Source of the DNA: Cladorhizidae sp. MBARI D1340-BT2
Taxonomy: Eukaryota > Porifera > Demospongiae > Poecilosclerida > Cladorhizidae
Reading direction: 5' to 3'
DNA: 64,000 nucleotides
Assembly: GCA_028752905.1 (NCBI GenBank)
Contig: JAQNBH010000014.1
Span: 2,634,993 to 2,698,992 of the forward strand
The notes below the pieces were generated by a model that did not search any database, had not been told where the DNA came from, and saw only the letters and a list, made by a program, of their open reading frames with translations. Below, piece by piece: positions 60,701 through 61,572 of this stretch (position 1 is the stretch's first letter; each line of letters begins with the position of its first letter). Position numbers and translations under genes: made by a program.

Positions 60701-61364
60701 TTCTTCAGTATCTCCAAAGTGTGTCTCTGAATCTTGAACCCTCTAATAAAATATGGGGGGGGGGGGGGAGAAACATCTGCTCATGAATATTAGTATCCTA
60801 ATCAAAGAAAATGGATAATTGGTTCACAATCGACGACAACTAAATACAAAAACTACTTTCCCGCAAATCTGAAAAACTTCATGTCTAGAACAATCGGTGT
60901 GAAATTATTTTGAGTTATTTAACTTTTCCGCTGAATATCAGCAAAAAGAACCAGCCGAGCTACATACATAGGAATAGGAGGTTGCAAGACATCCAGTTCA
61001 CATCTTGAAAACCTAGTTTCTCTCCTCTGCCAGTGCGGGCATGATGGTTGAGCAGCTACATCGTTATACTCGCTATCTTTATCTTCCCCATTCCTCAATA
61101 TGTCACTCTACATAGTTCTTGTTTGTGTTGGTTAGCAAGGCAGATAATTTGTTGGCAGTGAAGACTTACTGCATGCACCTGTACGGTGTTCTAGGGAAGG
61201 AGGAAGCTGAGGTGTGTTTCCTACATGTGAGAGACATTGCATTATTACAGGACTCCAGAGATGACAGCTGTTCTCAAGGCAAGGCTTCCACTTCTGGTCT
61301 GCTGTCTCTCTGATGATGACCGACACTTGCAAACGATGGTGCACTACCTGCAGACTAATACCAG
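3524..61364 (+). CDS. INTS1: Integrator complex subunit 1, partial gene, 12 visible coding exons
   Basis: INTS1 is the large alpha-helical (HEAT/ARM-like) scaffold subunit of the nuclear Integrator complex. Integrator binds RNA polymerase II, cleaves snRNA 3' ends and attenuates promoter-proximal transcription. Twelve exons with GT-AG borders join in compatible phases and read colinearly with animal INTS1. Diagnostic stretches are FKAKSNPSVYVLA, VYIEDALGDRVWVD, DNVSRNLLRLF, KEDTLMRVLVIGLTRDLP, NYHPPSLAILKLYWKGW, VLPVPCLCEFLM, INPSAVLDFMWACLH and ARLPLLVCC. The visible exons encode about 1,540 residues; vertebrate INTS1 is about 2,190. Missing are roughly the first 130 residues, a block of about 180 residues between exons 4 and 5, and the C-terminal few hundred residues beyond the window. 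Intron sizes run from 67 bp to 13.4 kb. Family comparison is from memory, without an alignment. Confidence 0.93.
3900..4280. repeat. ACATGT/ATAC-rich microsatellite, interrupted by a MITE
   Basis: Degenerate units like ACATGTATACATAATATAT and ACATGCAACGTAC fill 3908-4040 and resume at 4219-4275 after a MITE insertion. Short ORFs across this stretch are low-complexity artefacts. Confidence 0.85.
4046..4218 (-). mobile_element. MITE family A, copy 1 (CAGGG ends, 5 bp target duplication)
   Basis: The element begins CAGGGTTTCATTTAG and ends with the inverted CTAAATTAAACCCTG. It is flanked on both sides by AACGT (4041-4045 and 4219-4223), a perfect 5 bp duplication inside a microsatellite. It is the reverse complement of the copies at 27090 and 33653. 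It contains G runs of 17 and 7 bases and AATTGTCCAAGGGG. CAGGG-type ends resemble hAT elements, but classic hAT duplications are 8 bp, so the superfamily is open. Confidence 0.85.
4300..4352. repeat. (CA)n microsatellite with ACTC interruptions
   Basis: Repeats of CACACA with interspersed CACTCA occupy the intron between INTS1 exons 1 and 2. Confidence 0.9.
4353..4903 (+). other. Remainder of INTS1 intron 1
   Basis: Mostly unique sequence with palindromic GTACATGTACATG tracts at about 4605-4650 and 4745-4785. The intron ends with the acceptor ACCTTCCAG at 4903. No other coding potential is seen. Confidence 0.6.
4904..5175 (+). CDS. INTS1: INTS1 exon 2 of window
   Basis: The acceptor CTTCCAG ends at 4903 and the donor GTACGG starts at 5176. 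It enters in phase 0 and leaves in phase 2. It encodes VYIEDALGDRVWVDLDPC and KELVANTCTVFGTKP, then a low-complexity linker rich in G, S and A (about residues 45-75 of the exon) ending SGMETAP. The first part is strongly INTS1-like. The linker corresponds to a poorly conserved acidic/serine-rich segment in vertebrates. Confidence 0.9.
5302..5349. repeat. (TG)n microsatellite directly upstream of a splice acceptor
   Basis: About 24 uninterrupted TG dinucleotides run straight into the CAG acceptor at 5349-5351 of INTS1 exon 3, replacing a normal polypyrimidine tract. Confidence 0.95.
5352..5544 (+). CDS. INTS1: INTS1 exon 3 of window
   Basis: The acceptor TGTGTGCAG ends at 5351 and the donor GTTCTG starts at 5545. 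One base completes the codon split from exon 2 (AG+G, Arg), followed by 64 codons, ending in phase 0. It encodes YSPASRKVVKQYVVQAINDQ, then DNVSRNLLRLFTAAVG and LLVAQRVDSWIQNPK. The DNVSRNLLRL motif and the closing WxQNPK are characteristic of INTS1. Confidence 0.93.
5682..6222. repeat. 18 bp minisatellite, about 30 copies
   Basis: The unit is TTACTATTAGAAGGGCAG, with a TCACTA variant interspersed. It starts with a diverged copy near 5682 in the 13.4 kb INTS1 intron between exons 3 and 4 and passes directly into a 24 bp array at about 6223. Because the unit is a multiple of three and lacks stops in several frames, long artefactual ORFs appear on both strands. Confidence 0.97.
6223..14479. repeat. 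24 bp minisatellite, about 340 copies (8.3 kb)
   Basis: The unit is the neighbouring 18-mer with six extra bases, CATGTA, inserted after TTACTA (TTACTACATGTATTAG then AAGGGAAG). Copies are nearly identical. Rarer variants include 23 bp units (GAGGGAAG or GGCAG), GAAGAGAAG, GAACGG, GAAGCG and GTTGCTACATG. Variants recur in fixed blocks: the GTTGCT variant occurs in pairs 144 bp apart at 7538/7682, 11317/11461 and 12083/12227. One 27 bp-type unit with an extra TGTA sits near 9698. ORFs of up to several hundred codons here are repeat artefacts. Confidence 0.97.
14480..14503. repeat. Terminal 18 bp-type units closing the 24 bp array
   Basis: The array ends with one 18 bp unit lacking CATGTA (CACTATTAGAAGGGCG), followed by a partial TTACTAG and unique DNA. 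The 24 bp block is therefore bounded on both sides by the 18 bp form. Confidence 0.9.
14504..14760 (+). other. Unique intronic DNA
   Basis: Non-repetitive stretch of INTS1 intron 3 between the 24 bp array and an ACAT microsatellite. No feature recognised. Confidence 0.5.
14761..14990. repeat. ACAT/GCAT microsatellite with three roughly 65 bp blocks
   Basis: Runs of TACATGCATACATACATGCA are arranged as repeated blocks starting TACATACATGTATACATACA, each carrying CACACCTACATGC. The open frames here are low-complexity. Confidence 0.92.
14991..15505 (+). pseudogene. Decayed pogo/Tigger/jerky-type transposon with transposase fragment
   Basis: CAGTAGACTCTTATATATCT at 14991 followed by TTATCCGAGTGTTATCCGAA resembles the terminal repeat of Tigger/jerky-type Tc1-mariner elements. 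Downstream on + at about 15270-15500, broken frames read KKNEAKL, SSSRNAMHLVKGDQLGSALY, WFIQKQGQGTP and ISGQLLREKAAEFLEKLHEG. This is the pattern of the CENP-B-type DNA-binding half of such transposases (ALYxWFxQxRxxGxPISGxxLxxKA). Several stops and at least two frameshifts show that it is dead. The catalytic DDE part and the right terminal repeat were not found. Confidence 0.72.
15506..16570. other. Intronic DNA with dispersed-repeat fragments
   Basis: No gene recognised. Segment 15908-15960 (GATCCAATG, then AGAGATGCACTTTG) resembles 60207-60262, so part of this is an unnamed dispersed repeat. The 16170-16330 part contains two related blocks around CGCATAGCTATTGAGTAGTG and CGCACAGCTATTGAGTTGTG. 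Confidence 0.45.
16571..17118. repeat. 61 bp minisatellite, about 9 copies
   Basis: The unit begins ACCAGGAAGTAAGCTAGGCA, continues GCATGGCAGCCACTGAGGAC and ends CTTCACCTCCTAGG. One copy near 16890 has a deletion. It lies in INTS1 intron 3. Confidence 0.95.
17119..17526. other. Unique intronic DNA
   Basis: No feature recognised apart from a short CACACA/ATACAT tract at 17301-17335. Confidence 0.45.
17527..17868. mobile_element. Palindromic MITE family B, copy 1
   Basis: The left arm 17527-17612 (CACCTTCTCGATAATCAACT, then CTAGATGCTCTAGCCTTCAT) is the reverse complement of the right arm 17752-17835. The centre holds an AT-rich tract and a GTGCACGTGCTAC segment. A second copy is at 46327-46506, and the tail TATGTCAACTGAAAGTTCAT after the right arm is partly shared with it, so the true end may be near 17868. 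No clear target duplication was found. Confidence 0.85.
17985..18720. repeat. Degenerate CTAG-rich minisatellite (GGGCTAGAACTA-type)
   Basis: Irregular repeats of GGGCTAGAACTAG, GGATTAGGGCTAG and GGGCTATAGTATAG, period about 6-16 bp, span about 735 bp. The core GGGCTAG reappears as an interruption in the 30 bp array at 21639. Confidence 0.9.
18721..18974 (+). other. Intron 3 tail before INTS1 exon 4
   Basis: Unique sequence ending with the acceptor TTGTTCTAG at 18974. Nothing else is seen. Confidence 0.5.
18975..19120 (+). CDS. INTS1: INTS1 exon 4 of window
   Basis: The acceptor TTCTAG ends at 18974 and the donor GTAAGT (strong consensus) starts at 19121. It enters in phase 0 and leaves in phase 2. 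It encodes LGKLCQELLMTVAVNCHSHG, PEDIEVIETLINIRLK and TKLFSSQFVVCI. It continues directly from WIQNPK of exon 3, as in vertebrate INTS1 (QDLLMSVCMNCNTHG, then IRLK). The next conserved block of the protein is not found downstream before exon 5. Confidence 0.93.
19121..19439 (+). other. Unique intronic DNA after INTS1 exon 4
   Basis: No exon matching the expected INTS1 continuation was found here, and no other feature is recognised. Confidence 0.5.
19440..19625. repeat. 17 bp minisatellite, about 10 copies
   Basis: The unit is about TCATGCCACACCCCTTC, with GTCACACC and CACCCTCC variants. Confidence 0.92.
19767..20015. repeat. 66 bp tandem repeat, 4 copies
   Basis: Copies start at 19767, 19831, 19897 and 19963. 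Each begins CACATGGTTGAT(C/A)CCTGG and ends TGAGGAGTGGAT; the first copy is 2 bp shorter and the last is partial. Confidence 0.93.
20016..20468. other. Unique intronic DNA
   Basis: No recognised exon or repeat. A short ORF at 20123-20311 has no family resemblance that I can name. Confidence 0.4.
20469..22150. repeat. 30 bp minisatellite, about 56 copies
   Basis: The unit reads TCAAGACTTCTGCATGGAGT, then GGCCCACTTA. The main variants are CTTCCACATGG for CTTCTGCATGG and GTCCAC or GCTCAC for GCCCAC. Two truncated units lie near 20976-21010, and a GGGCTAGGGCTAG interruption at 21639-21651 separates two blocks. All six frames are nearly stop-free, so ORFs of up to 585 codons are artefacts of a unit divisible by three. 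Confidence 0.97.
22151..22437. other. Unique intronic DNA between two arrays
   Basis: No exon recognised. The segment AACTGTTGCAAGCAGCGCC near 22328 resembles a dispersed fragment near 59890. Confidence 0.4.
22438..22845. repeat. 39 bp minisatellite, about 10 copies
   Basis: The unit begins AGCAAATAGAGGCACTGG and continues TTTTCAAGAAGCAAGAGACTT. The + frame gives a 13-residue repeat (ANRGTGFQEARDL) from 22322 to 22861. The substitutions are not biased to third positions and there is no homology, so it is treated as a repeat within an INTS1 intron. Confidence 0.93.
22846..23204. other. Unique intronic DNA
   Basis: No exon or element recognised. Confidence 0.4.
23205..25502. repeat. 47 bp CTAG-rich minisatellite, about 49 copies, truncated by a gap
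   Basis: The unit begins GCTAGATGAACTACTACAGC, continues TATAGCTATTGCTACACTAG and ends TACTAGT. It contains two perfect short palindromes (CTATAG/AGCTATAGCT and ACTAGTACTAGT). It is cut by the N gap, so its true length is unknown. Confidence 0.97.
25503..25602. other. Assembly gap (100 N)
   Basis: Exactly 100 N, the conventional size for a scaffold gap of unknown length. A 47 bp array lies on the left and an unrelated 38 bp array on the right, so unassembled sequence must separate them. The missing INTS1 exons between exons 4 and 5 may be in this gap. Confidence 0.97.
25603..26963. repeat. 38 bp minisatellite, about 36 copies
   Basis: The unit begins GATAGAGCCACATAGCTAGT and continues GTGTCAACATGCTAGTCT. 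Variants are CCTCATAG, CCCTCATAG (39 bp), CTTCATAG and CTAGCCTG. The left end is the N gap. Confidence 0.97.
27090..27281 (+). mobile_element. MITE family A, copy 2
   Basis: It begins CAGGGTTTCATTTAGG and ends CTAAATGAAATCCTG, flanked on both sides by ACATG (27085-27089 and 27282-27286). Internal C runs and AACTTTGTCACATCTTTAAC are shared with the copy at 33653. Copy 1 at 4046 is inverted relative to this one. Confidence 0.88.
27290..27650. repeat. Irregular 50-60 bp repeat abutting the INTS1 exon 5 acceptor
   Basis: Copies carry CATACATGTACATGTATTGG, then GTGGGTGTCTATTAGAAGTG, then TTTCTCTGTTGTAG. Each copy ends with an acceptor-like TTGTAG|C, and the last copy (ending TTATGTAG at 27650) is the proposed real acceptor of exon 5. 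Confidence 0.88.
27651..27808 (+). CDS. INTS1: INTS1 exon 5 of window
   Basis: The acceptor TTATGTAG ends at 27650 and the donor GTGAGC starts at 27809. It enters in phase 2 and leaves in phase 1. It encodes LIMKMMGEACLKEDTLMRV, then LVIGLTRDLPLSPADAMDIA and DMLVARAASAHSD. This is one of the most conserved parts of INTS1 (vertebrate ILEDTLMRILVIGLSRELPL, then PADAMELADHLV). Joined to exon 6 it gives SDDIP, as expected. The phase would also fit direct splicing from exon 4, but about 180 conserved residues would then be absent. Confidence 0.93.
27809..28948 (+). other. INTS1 intron 5, first part
   Basis: Positions 27897-28335 are a degenerate repeat of CCATTCCCAT and ACCATGGTAAC motifs. A GCGAAAATTTT/CTTCGAAAC-rich patch at 28440-28560, with a palindromic GCGCTATATATAGCGC at 28394, could be a decayed MITE. 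No exon is seen. Confidence 0.5.
28949..29757. repeat. 16/17 bp minisatellite, about 48 copies
   Basis: The unit is ATCACTCCTCTTCAAGG, alternating irregularly with the 16 bp form lacking one G, with ATCTCTCC and ACTCGTC variants. Mixing of 16 and 17 bp units makes the frame drift, yet stops are absent on +, so long ORFs result. Confidence 0.96.
29758..30576. other. Intronic DNA
   Basis: Contains TACATGTACATGTA palindromes near 29797 and 29830 and a C run at 30003-30015. No exon or named element recognised. Confidence 0.45.
30577..31768. repeat. 23 bp minisatellite, about 52 copies, with a 458 bp block duplication
   Basis: The unit is about ATGCGAGGAGTTGTGGGCAC followed by CAC or CTC. A characteristic series of variants (shortened GAGGCACC, TGGTCACCTC, ATGCAAGG, GAAGGCACC) starts at 30591 and recurs in the same order from 31049, showing duplication of a roughly 20-unit block. 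CpG occurs once per unit. Confidence 0.96.
31769..32721 (+). other. INTS1 intron 5, last part, with a decayed MITE family B copy
   Basis: Positions 32385-32510 carry AATGCTCTAGCCCTCAGCCG and GTGAACTAAAAGTTCGTTGA, which match parts of MITE family B, with a local duplication of TGTCGAGCAACAA. The intron ends with the acceptor TTCTCTTGCAG at 32721. No other gene is seen. Confidence 0.55.
32722..33208 (+). CDS. INTS1: INTS1 exon 6 of window
   Basis: The acceptor CTTGCAG ends at 32721 and the donor GTGTGC starts at 33209 (CA|GTGTGC). It enters in phase 1 and leaves in phase 2. It encodes 162 complete codons, including IFDISTYRPPANIQLP, NYHPPSLAILKLYWKGW, LLLVLSAFNSKTVAAMGW, MLRGMMEMVMTSNYSFP and KVTESSSYLLNQVTML. 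The order matches vertebrate INTS1 closely (PPNLAISTLYWKAW, then MLMEMVMTNNYSYP, then ITESSSLLLSQLT). The donor was chosen for phase agreement with exon 7; other GT sites in this stretch do not fit. Confidence 0.92.
33276..33615 (+). CDS. INTS1: INTS1 exon 7 of window
   Basis: A 67 bp intron precedes it (acceptor GGCCTTGCAG at 33275), and the donor GTACAC follows at 33616. The first base completes Gln; then GPARKIPPAVIDLIKTVN, LGQLLCRCRSPDFLLSIIKR, SMKWLSDLVESSNSSMEV and LPVPCLCEFLM follow, ending KRKRSAKDK in phase 0. This matches the INTS1 segment with RLGHLLCRSRNPDFLL and VLPVQCLCEFLL. A basic, disordered linker follows, as in vertebrates. Confidence 0.93.
33653..33862 (+). mobile_element. 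MITE family A, copy 3
   Basis: It begins CAGGGTTTCATTTAGGGG and ends CAAATGAAACCCTG, flanked by AGGGG on the left and AGGTG on the right (4 of 5 match). It contains a run of about 28 C at 33692-33719. It starts only 37 bp after the exon 7 donor. Confidence 0.87.
33863..34316. other. Unique intronic DNA
   Basis: Contains a G-rich run at 34025-34057. No exon recognised. Confidence 0.45.
34317..34682. mobile_element. Foldback element family C, copy 1
   Basis: The outer ends GTGTGCTCTCATTTTAGACT and the reverse complement at 34660-34682 form an inverted repeat including ACTGTTGCAT. An inner inverted repeat pairs 34486-34540 (CACTACAATAAGAGTGTGCT) with 34582-34637. The left arm carries CAAAGTTGGGGACCTCAAAA, which also occurs in the larger element at 56931-58498, so both belong to one family. 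Confidence 0.8.
34683..35058. other. Unique intronic DNA
   Basis: No feature recognised before the possible acceptor ATTTTTAG at 35058. Confidence 0.4.
35059..35166 (+). CDS. Unidentified terminal-exon-like segment inside an INTS1 intron
   Basis: After the AG at 35058, a frame reads LEYLVRPLSDDSDNDFYY, then LDERIFAEKHMSSRRFT and a stop at 35164-35166. The composition is protein-like (acidic, with aromatic residues), unlike the repeat ORFs. An AATAAA lies at about 35343, some 180 bp downstream. I do not recognise the family and found no partner exons. Read in phase 0 it would splice from INTS1 exon 7 and give a truncated isoform. Alternatives are the last exon of a nested gene, a dead exon, or chance. 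Confidence 0.35.
   Translation: MEYLVRPLSDDSDNDFYYLDERIFAEKHMSSRRFT
35167..35614. other. Intronic DNA with a possible polyadenylation signal
   Basis: AATAAA near 35343 is the only notable motif. No further coding potential is seen. Confidence 0.4.
35615..36215. repeat. Diverged segmental duplication, copy 1
   Basis: It shares with 37228-37680, in the same order, CTTTTAGTCAGTCAG, GCTCTGCTTC-like, GCAACAAGAA, AGAATGGGTGTG, CTAATANGCACTA, CTAACAATTTCTTCT-like and AGTGCTAAAGGCT-like blocks. A triplicated 19 bp TGCAAACTGCTGAAATAA lies at about 35885-35935. Confidence 0.75.
36309..37085. repeat. 21 bp CTAG-rich minisatellite, about 37 copies
   Basis: The unit is CTAGCTAGCATTGTATTAGA plus G. Copies are almost identical; a few lack one CTAG (AGCTAAGCATTG). 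The minus frame gives a 7-residue repeat (ASSNTML) for 291 codons, an artefact of a unit divisible by three. It sits between the two copies of a diverged duplication. Confidence 0.97.
37228..37680. repeat. Diverged segmental duplication, copy 2
   Basis: Counterpart of 35615-36215 in the same orientation, beginning CTTTTAGTCAGTCAGTTAG and ending AGTGCTGAAGGCTGTAGAG. Confidence 0.75.
37681..38764. other. Intronic DNA, probably dispersed repeats
   Basis: No exon fits INTS1. The sequence has the look of old transposon debris (for example CCCATTCCAAAAAACGTAAA and CTCCATTCCAAAAAGCCAG), but no ends or family could be identified. Confidence 0.4.
38765..39358. repeat. 46 bp minisatellite, about 13 copies
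   Basis: The unit begins AGAGGGCTTTCCTTGTGTGG, continues CCTTACACACCACACCAAG and ends TTTAAAT. The unit boundary TTGTGTGGCC and AGTTTGGTCTGGAT at the right edge recur as a single copy at about 41828-41860, which may be a dispersed relative of the founder sequence. Confidence 0.95.
39359..39887. other. Unique intronic DNA
   Basis: No feature recognised except a small tandem GAACATTGTTGAGCACA near 39800-39830. Confidence 0.4.
39888..40285. repeat. 32 bp minisatellite, about 12 copies
   Basis: The unit is about AATTGCTCAAAATAGTGGCC followed by ATGTTAGGCTAT. Several units are truncated. Confidence 0.93.
40528..40596. repeat. 24 bp repeat array, left part
   Basis: Units of GAGCTCCACCCTAGGTTACT and ACC. 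The array is interrupted at 40597 by an inverted-repeat element and resumes at 41346. Confidence 0.9.
40597..41345. mobile_element. CAGTG-ended inverted-repeat element inserted in a repeat array
   Basis: The left end CAGTGACCCAGAG, then GGTTTTACCCAG, is mirrored at the right by GTTTTACCCGGGTAAAATGC, then AACACTG. Both arms consist of degenerate GGTTTTACCC/GGGTAAAACC repeats. The same 24 bp repeat lies on both sides, with AGCT immediately outside the right end and AGCTG outside the left, suggesting a short target duplication. The 749 bp length and AT-rich centre without ORFs indicate a non-autonomous element. Confidence 0.75.
41346..41610. repeat. 24 bp repeat array, right part, about 11 copies
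   Basis: Units of GCTCCACCCTAGGTTACCAC and CCGA or CCAT, with CTTACTA and GTTACTA variants. Confidence 0.94.
41611..42026 (+). other. Intron 7 tail before INTS1 exon 8
   Basis: Contains an (ATCT)n microsatellite at 41903-41932 and a single copy related to the 46 bp array at 41828-41860. The intron ends with the acceptor GTTTTGTTGCAG at 42026. Confidence 0.6.
42027..42176 (+). CDS. INTS1: INTS1 exon 8 of window
   Basis: The acceptor TTGTTGCAG ends at 42026 and the donor GTGAGA starts at 42177; both borders are phase 0, giving 50 codons. It encodes AFERHKQLIEQLQNLISGPK, SSPQTCSEVLAYFLEKL and ITPRKLAMN. This matches vertebrate INTS1 RQLLGRLQDLLLGPK, then EVLDYFLRRL and VLAMKGLSLV. Confidence 0.92.
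42177..42623. other. Unique intronic DNA
   Basis: No repeat or exon recognised. Confidence 0.4.
42624..43146. repeat. 262 bp direct tandem duplication, 2 copies
   Basis: AGCTTGCAGTTTAGAATCTG at 42624 recurs at 42886, and the following AT-rich sequence is nearly identical to 43146, with a 3 bp deletion (one TTA) as the main difference. Its high identity indicates a recent event. Confidence 0.95.
43340..43580. repeat. GTT/GTG/ATT trinucleotide low-complexity tract
   Basis: Runs of GTTGTTGTGG, TTATTATTATT and TTGTTGCTGCTGC. The long poly-Val/Ile/Leu/Cys frames are artefacts. Confidence 0.93.
43581..44015 (+). other. Intron 8 tail before INTS1 exon 9
   Basis: AT-rich, with an A/T palindromic run at 43578-43618 (AAAAATTT repeats). 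It ends with the acceptor GACACACAG at 44015. Confidence 0.55.
44016..46201 (+). CDS. INTS1: INTS1 exon 9 of window (large, 2186 bp)
   Basis: The acceptor CTGACACACAG ends at 44015 and the donor GTATGT starts at 46202. It enters in phase 0 and leaves in phase 2, giving 728 codons. It starts ALHDILARNTSILKR, runs through LVSCLPSITHFVAILP, LSHLIVDRF, LTQAIFLMLSLGPP, FAYLRDLWVPSQP, VQCFGCPVACMERVLEALD, GLVTALLKV and DPDISGLLVDVLEVLDSEID, and ends LGNVLDKSNMKEW. It is one uninterrupted, helix-rich scaffold segment covering roughly the middle third of INTS1. Vertebrates split this region into several exons, so introns have been lost here or were never gained. Confidence 0.95.
46202..46326 (+). other. 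Start of INTS1 intron 9 (12.8 kb)
   Basis: Begins with a GTATGTATGTGTATG tract; otherwise nothing is seen. Confidence 0.5.
46327..46506. mobile_element. Palindromic MITE family B, copy 2
   Basis: Near-perfect inverted repeat: TTACAATAACCTTCTCAATA at the left and TATTGAAAAGGTTATTGTAA at the right, with arms of about 85 bp meeting at a short centre (AATGCTCTAGCCTTCATTAT). It has a shorter centre than copy 1 at 17527. No ORF. Confidence 0.9.
46507..47085. mobile_element. Possible foldback element or MITE with ATGCAACGGAT repeats
   Basis: AAGGCTGGCCACAATATGAC at 46551 resembles the reverse complement of GTCATATCGTGAACCAGCCA at about 47116. GCAACGGAT and its inverse ATCCGT recur several times at 46990-47110. 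This looks like a 600 bp inverted-repeat element whose right end was then duplicated (47086-47395). Confidence 0.5.
47086..47395. repeat. 155 bp direct tandem duplication, 2 copies
   Basis: TCGGAAGGACGGAATGCATG starts at 47086 and again at 47241. The two copies are essentially identical and end at 47395 (GCATTCGCTC). Confidence 0.96.
47491..47722. repeat. 58 bp tandem repeat, 4 copies
   Basis: Copies start at 47491, 47549, 47607 and 47665 with CCATCTCTGTACCAACAGAA, then AGCTGCACTCCACTCTCACC. Confidence 0.95.
47723..48027. other. Unique intronic DNA
   Basis: No feature recognised. Confidence 0.4.
48028..56710. repeat. 22/23 bp minisatellite, about 390 copies (8.7 kb)
   Basis: The two interleaved unit types are ACTAATACAGCTGTACTGAA plus GC (22 bp) and the 23 bp form with ACTAGATACAG. 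Positions alternate CTGAAG/CTAAAG, GTAC/GTGC and ACAG/ATAG. A block with ACACCTTTGC and ACATCTATAC at about 48173 recurs 271 bp later at 48444. Early units are richer in the 23 bp form and later ones in the 22 bp form. AGCTGTAC/GTACAGCT makes each unit partly self-complementary. It lies within INTS1 intron 9. Confidence 0.97.
56711..56930. other. Unique intronic DNA
   Basis: No feature recognised between the 22/23 bp array and the foldback element. Confidence 0.4.
56931..58498. mobile_element. Foldback element family C, copy 2, with a minisatellite inside one arm
   Basis: The left arm 56931-57203 (ATGTGGTTACTATTTTTGAG, then GTGGCCTAGGTTTTACCATG, then CCAAAATTGGTATCA) is mirrored by 57286-57390 plus 58339-58498. 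The right arm is split by the 19 bp array at 57391-58338. The loop is about 80 bp. It shares CAAAGTTGGG..CCTCAAAAC and GTGTGCTCTC motifs with the element at 34317-34682. It has no coding capacity. Confidence 0.88.
57391..58338. repeat. 19 bp minisatellite, about 50 copies
   Basis: The unit is ACTCGCAGCAAATACATGC, with CAAGTACATG and CTCGTAG variants. The matching stretch of the opposite arm of the surrounding element, GATGCATGTATTTGCTGCTC (57089), is the reverse complement of about one unit, so the array grew from that arm. The Cys-rich ORFs in all frames are artefacts. Confidence 0.97.
58499..59006 (+). other. Intron 9 tail before INTS1 exon 10
   Basis: Contains a duplicated ATCACATGATGCACCT at 58781-58818. 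It ends with the acceptor CTGTTGTAG at 59006. No other feature. Confidence 0.5.
59007..59115 (+). CDS. INTS1: INTS1 exon 10 of window
   Basis: The acceptor TGTTGTAG ends at 59006 and the donor GTAAGT starts at 59116. The first base completes Trp (TG+G) of exon 9; then INPSAVLDFMWACLHKPCLW and QERVKKEAIVNSSISL follow, ending in phase 0. This corresponds to vertebrate INTS1 FDPSASLDFLWACIHVPRIW. Confidence 0.94.
59116..59546 (+). other. INTS1 intron 10
   Basis: A G-rich stretch at 59272-59330 with GGTGAAAGAGGAA repeats, followed by CAATAAAACCCTG, may be a highly decayed MITE family A relative. It ends with TTCTTCATTAG at 59546. Confidence 0.5.
59547..59683 (+). CDS. INTS1: INTS1 exon 11 of window
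   Basis: The acceptor TTCATTAG ends at 59546 and the donor GTAAGC starts at 59684. It enters in phase 0 and leaves in phase 2. It encodes GIDEASRLRVTLSQLEAVLW, then YVLKEAALYYKALQGQAKS and LPSSKE. Similarity to INTS1 is weak in this variable region, but the phase agrees with both neighbours and the position is colinear. Another donor (GAA|GTGTAA) would break the frame with exon 12. Confidence 0.8.
59684..61250 (+). other. INTS1 intron 11
   Basis: Mostly unique. The fragment at 60207-60262 resembles 15908-15960, and a G run lies at 60757-60769. It ends with the acceptor ATTATTACAG at 61250. No other exon is identified. Confidence 0.5.
61251..61364 (+). CDS. INTS1: INTS1 exon 12 of window
   Basis: The acceptor TTATTACAG ends at 61250 and the donor GTAGAT starts at 61365. 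The first base completes Val; then TPEMTAVLKARLPLLVCCLS and DDDRHLQTMVHYLQTNT follow, ending in phase 2. This matches vertebrate INTS1 SLIQARLPLLLSCCCGDDES. A downstream exon must follow beyond the window, since the rest of the C-terminus is not visible. Confidence 0.92.
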
Positions 61365-61369
61365 GTAGA

Positions 61370-61545
61370 TGTGCACACACACCACATACCCGCACCACAT
61401 GCACACACATCACACCACACTCACACATCACCACAACACACCACATATACACACACACACCACACATGCACACCACACACACACTACATTATACCACAAT
61501 ACACCACAAACCACACACCCCATCTGTCAAACTACATGAACACGC
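61370..61545. repeat. CA-rich microsatellite just after the exon 12 donor
   Basis: Degenerate ACACACCACA/ACATCACACC repeats begin within a few bases of the donor. The Thr/His-rich open frames are artefacts. Confidence 0.93.
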
Positions 61546-61572
61546 ATGCACCACACATGCAAACGTGATGCG

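Noticed and set aside
61119..61313. An ORF upstream of and overlapping INTS1 exon 12 as a separate gene
   Set aside because: It is in a different frame from the conserved ARLPLLVCC segment and has no recognisable homology; the exon explains the conserved part.
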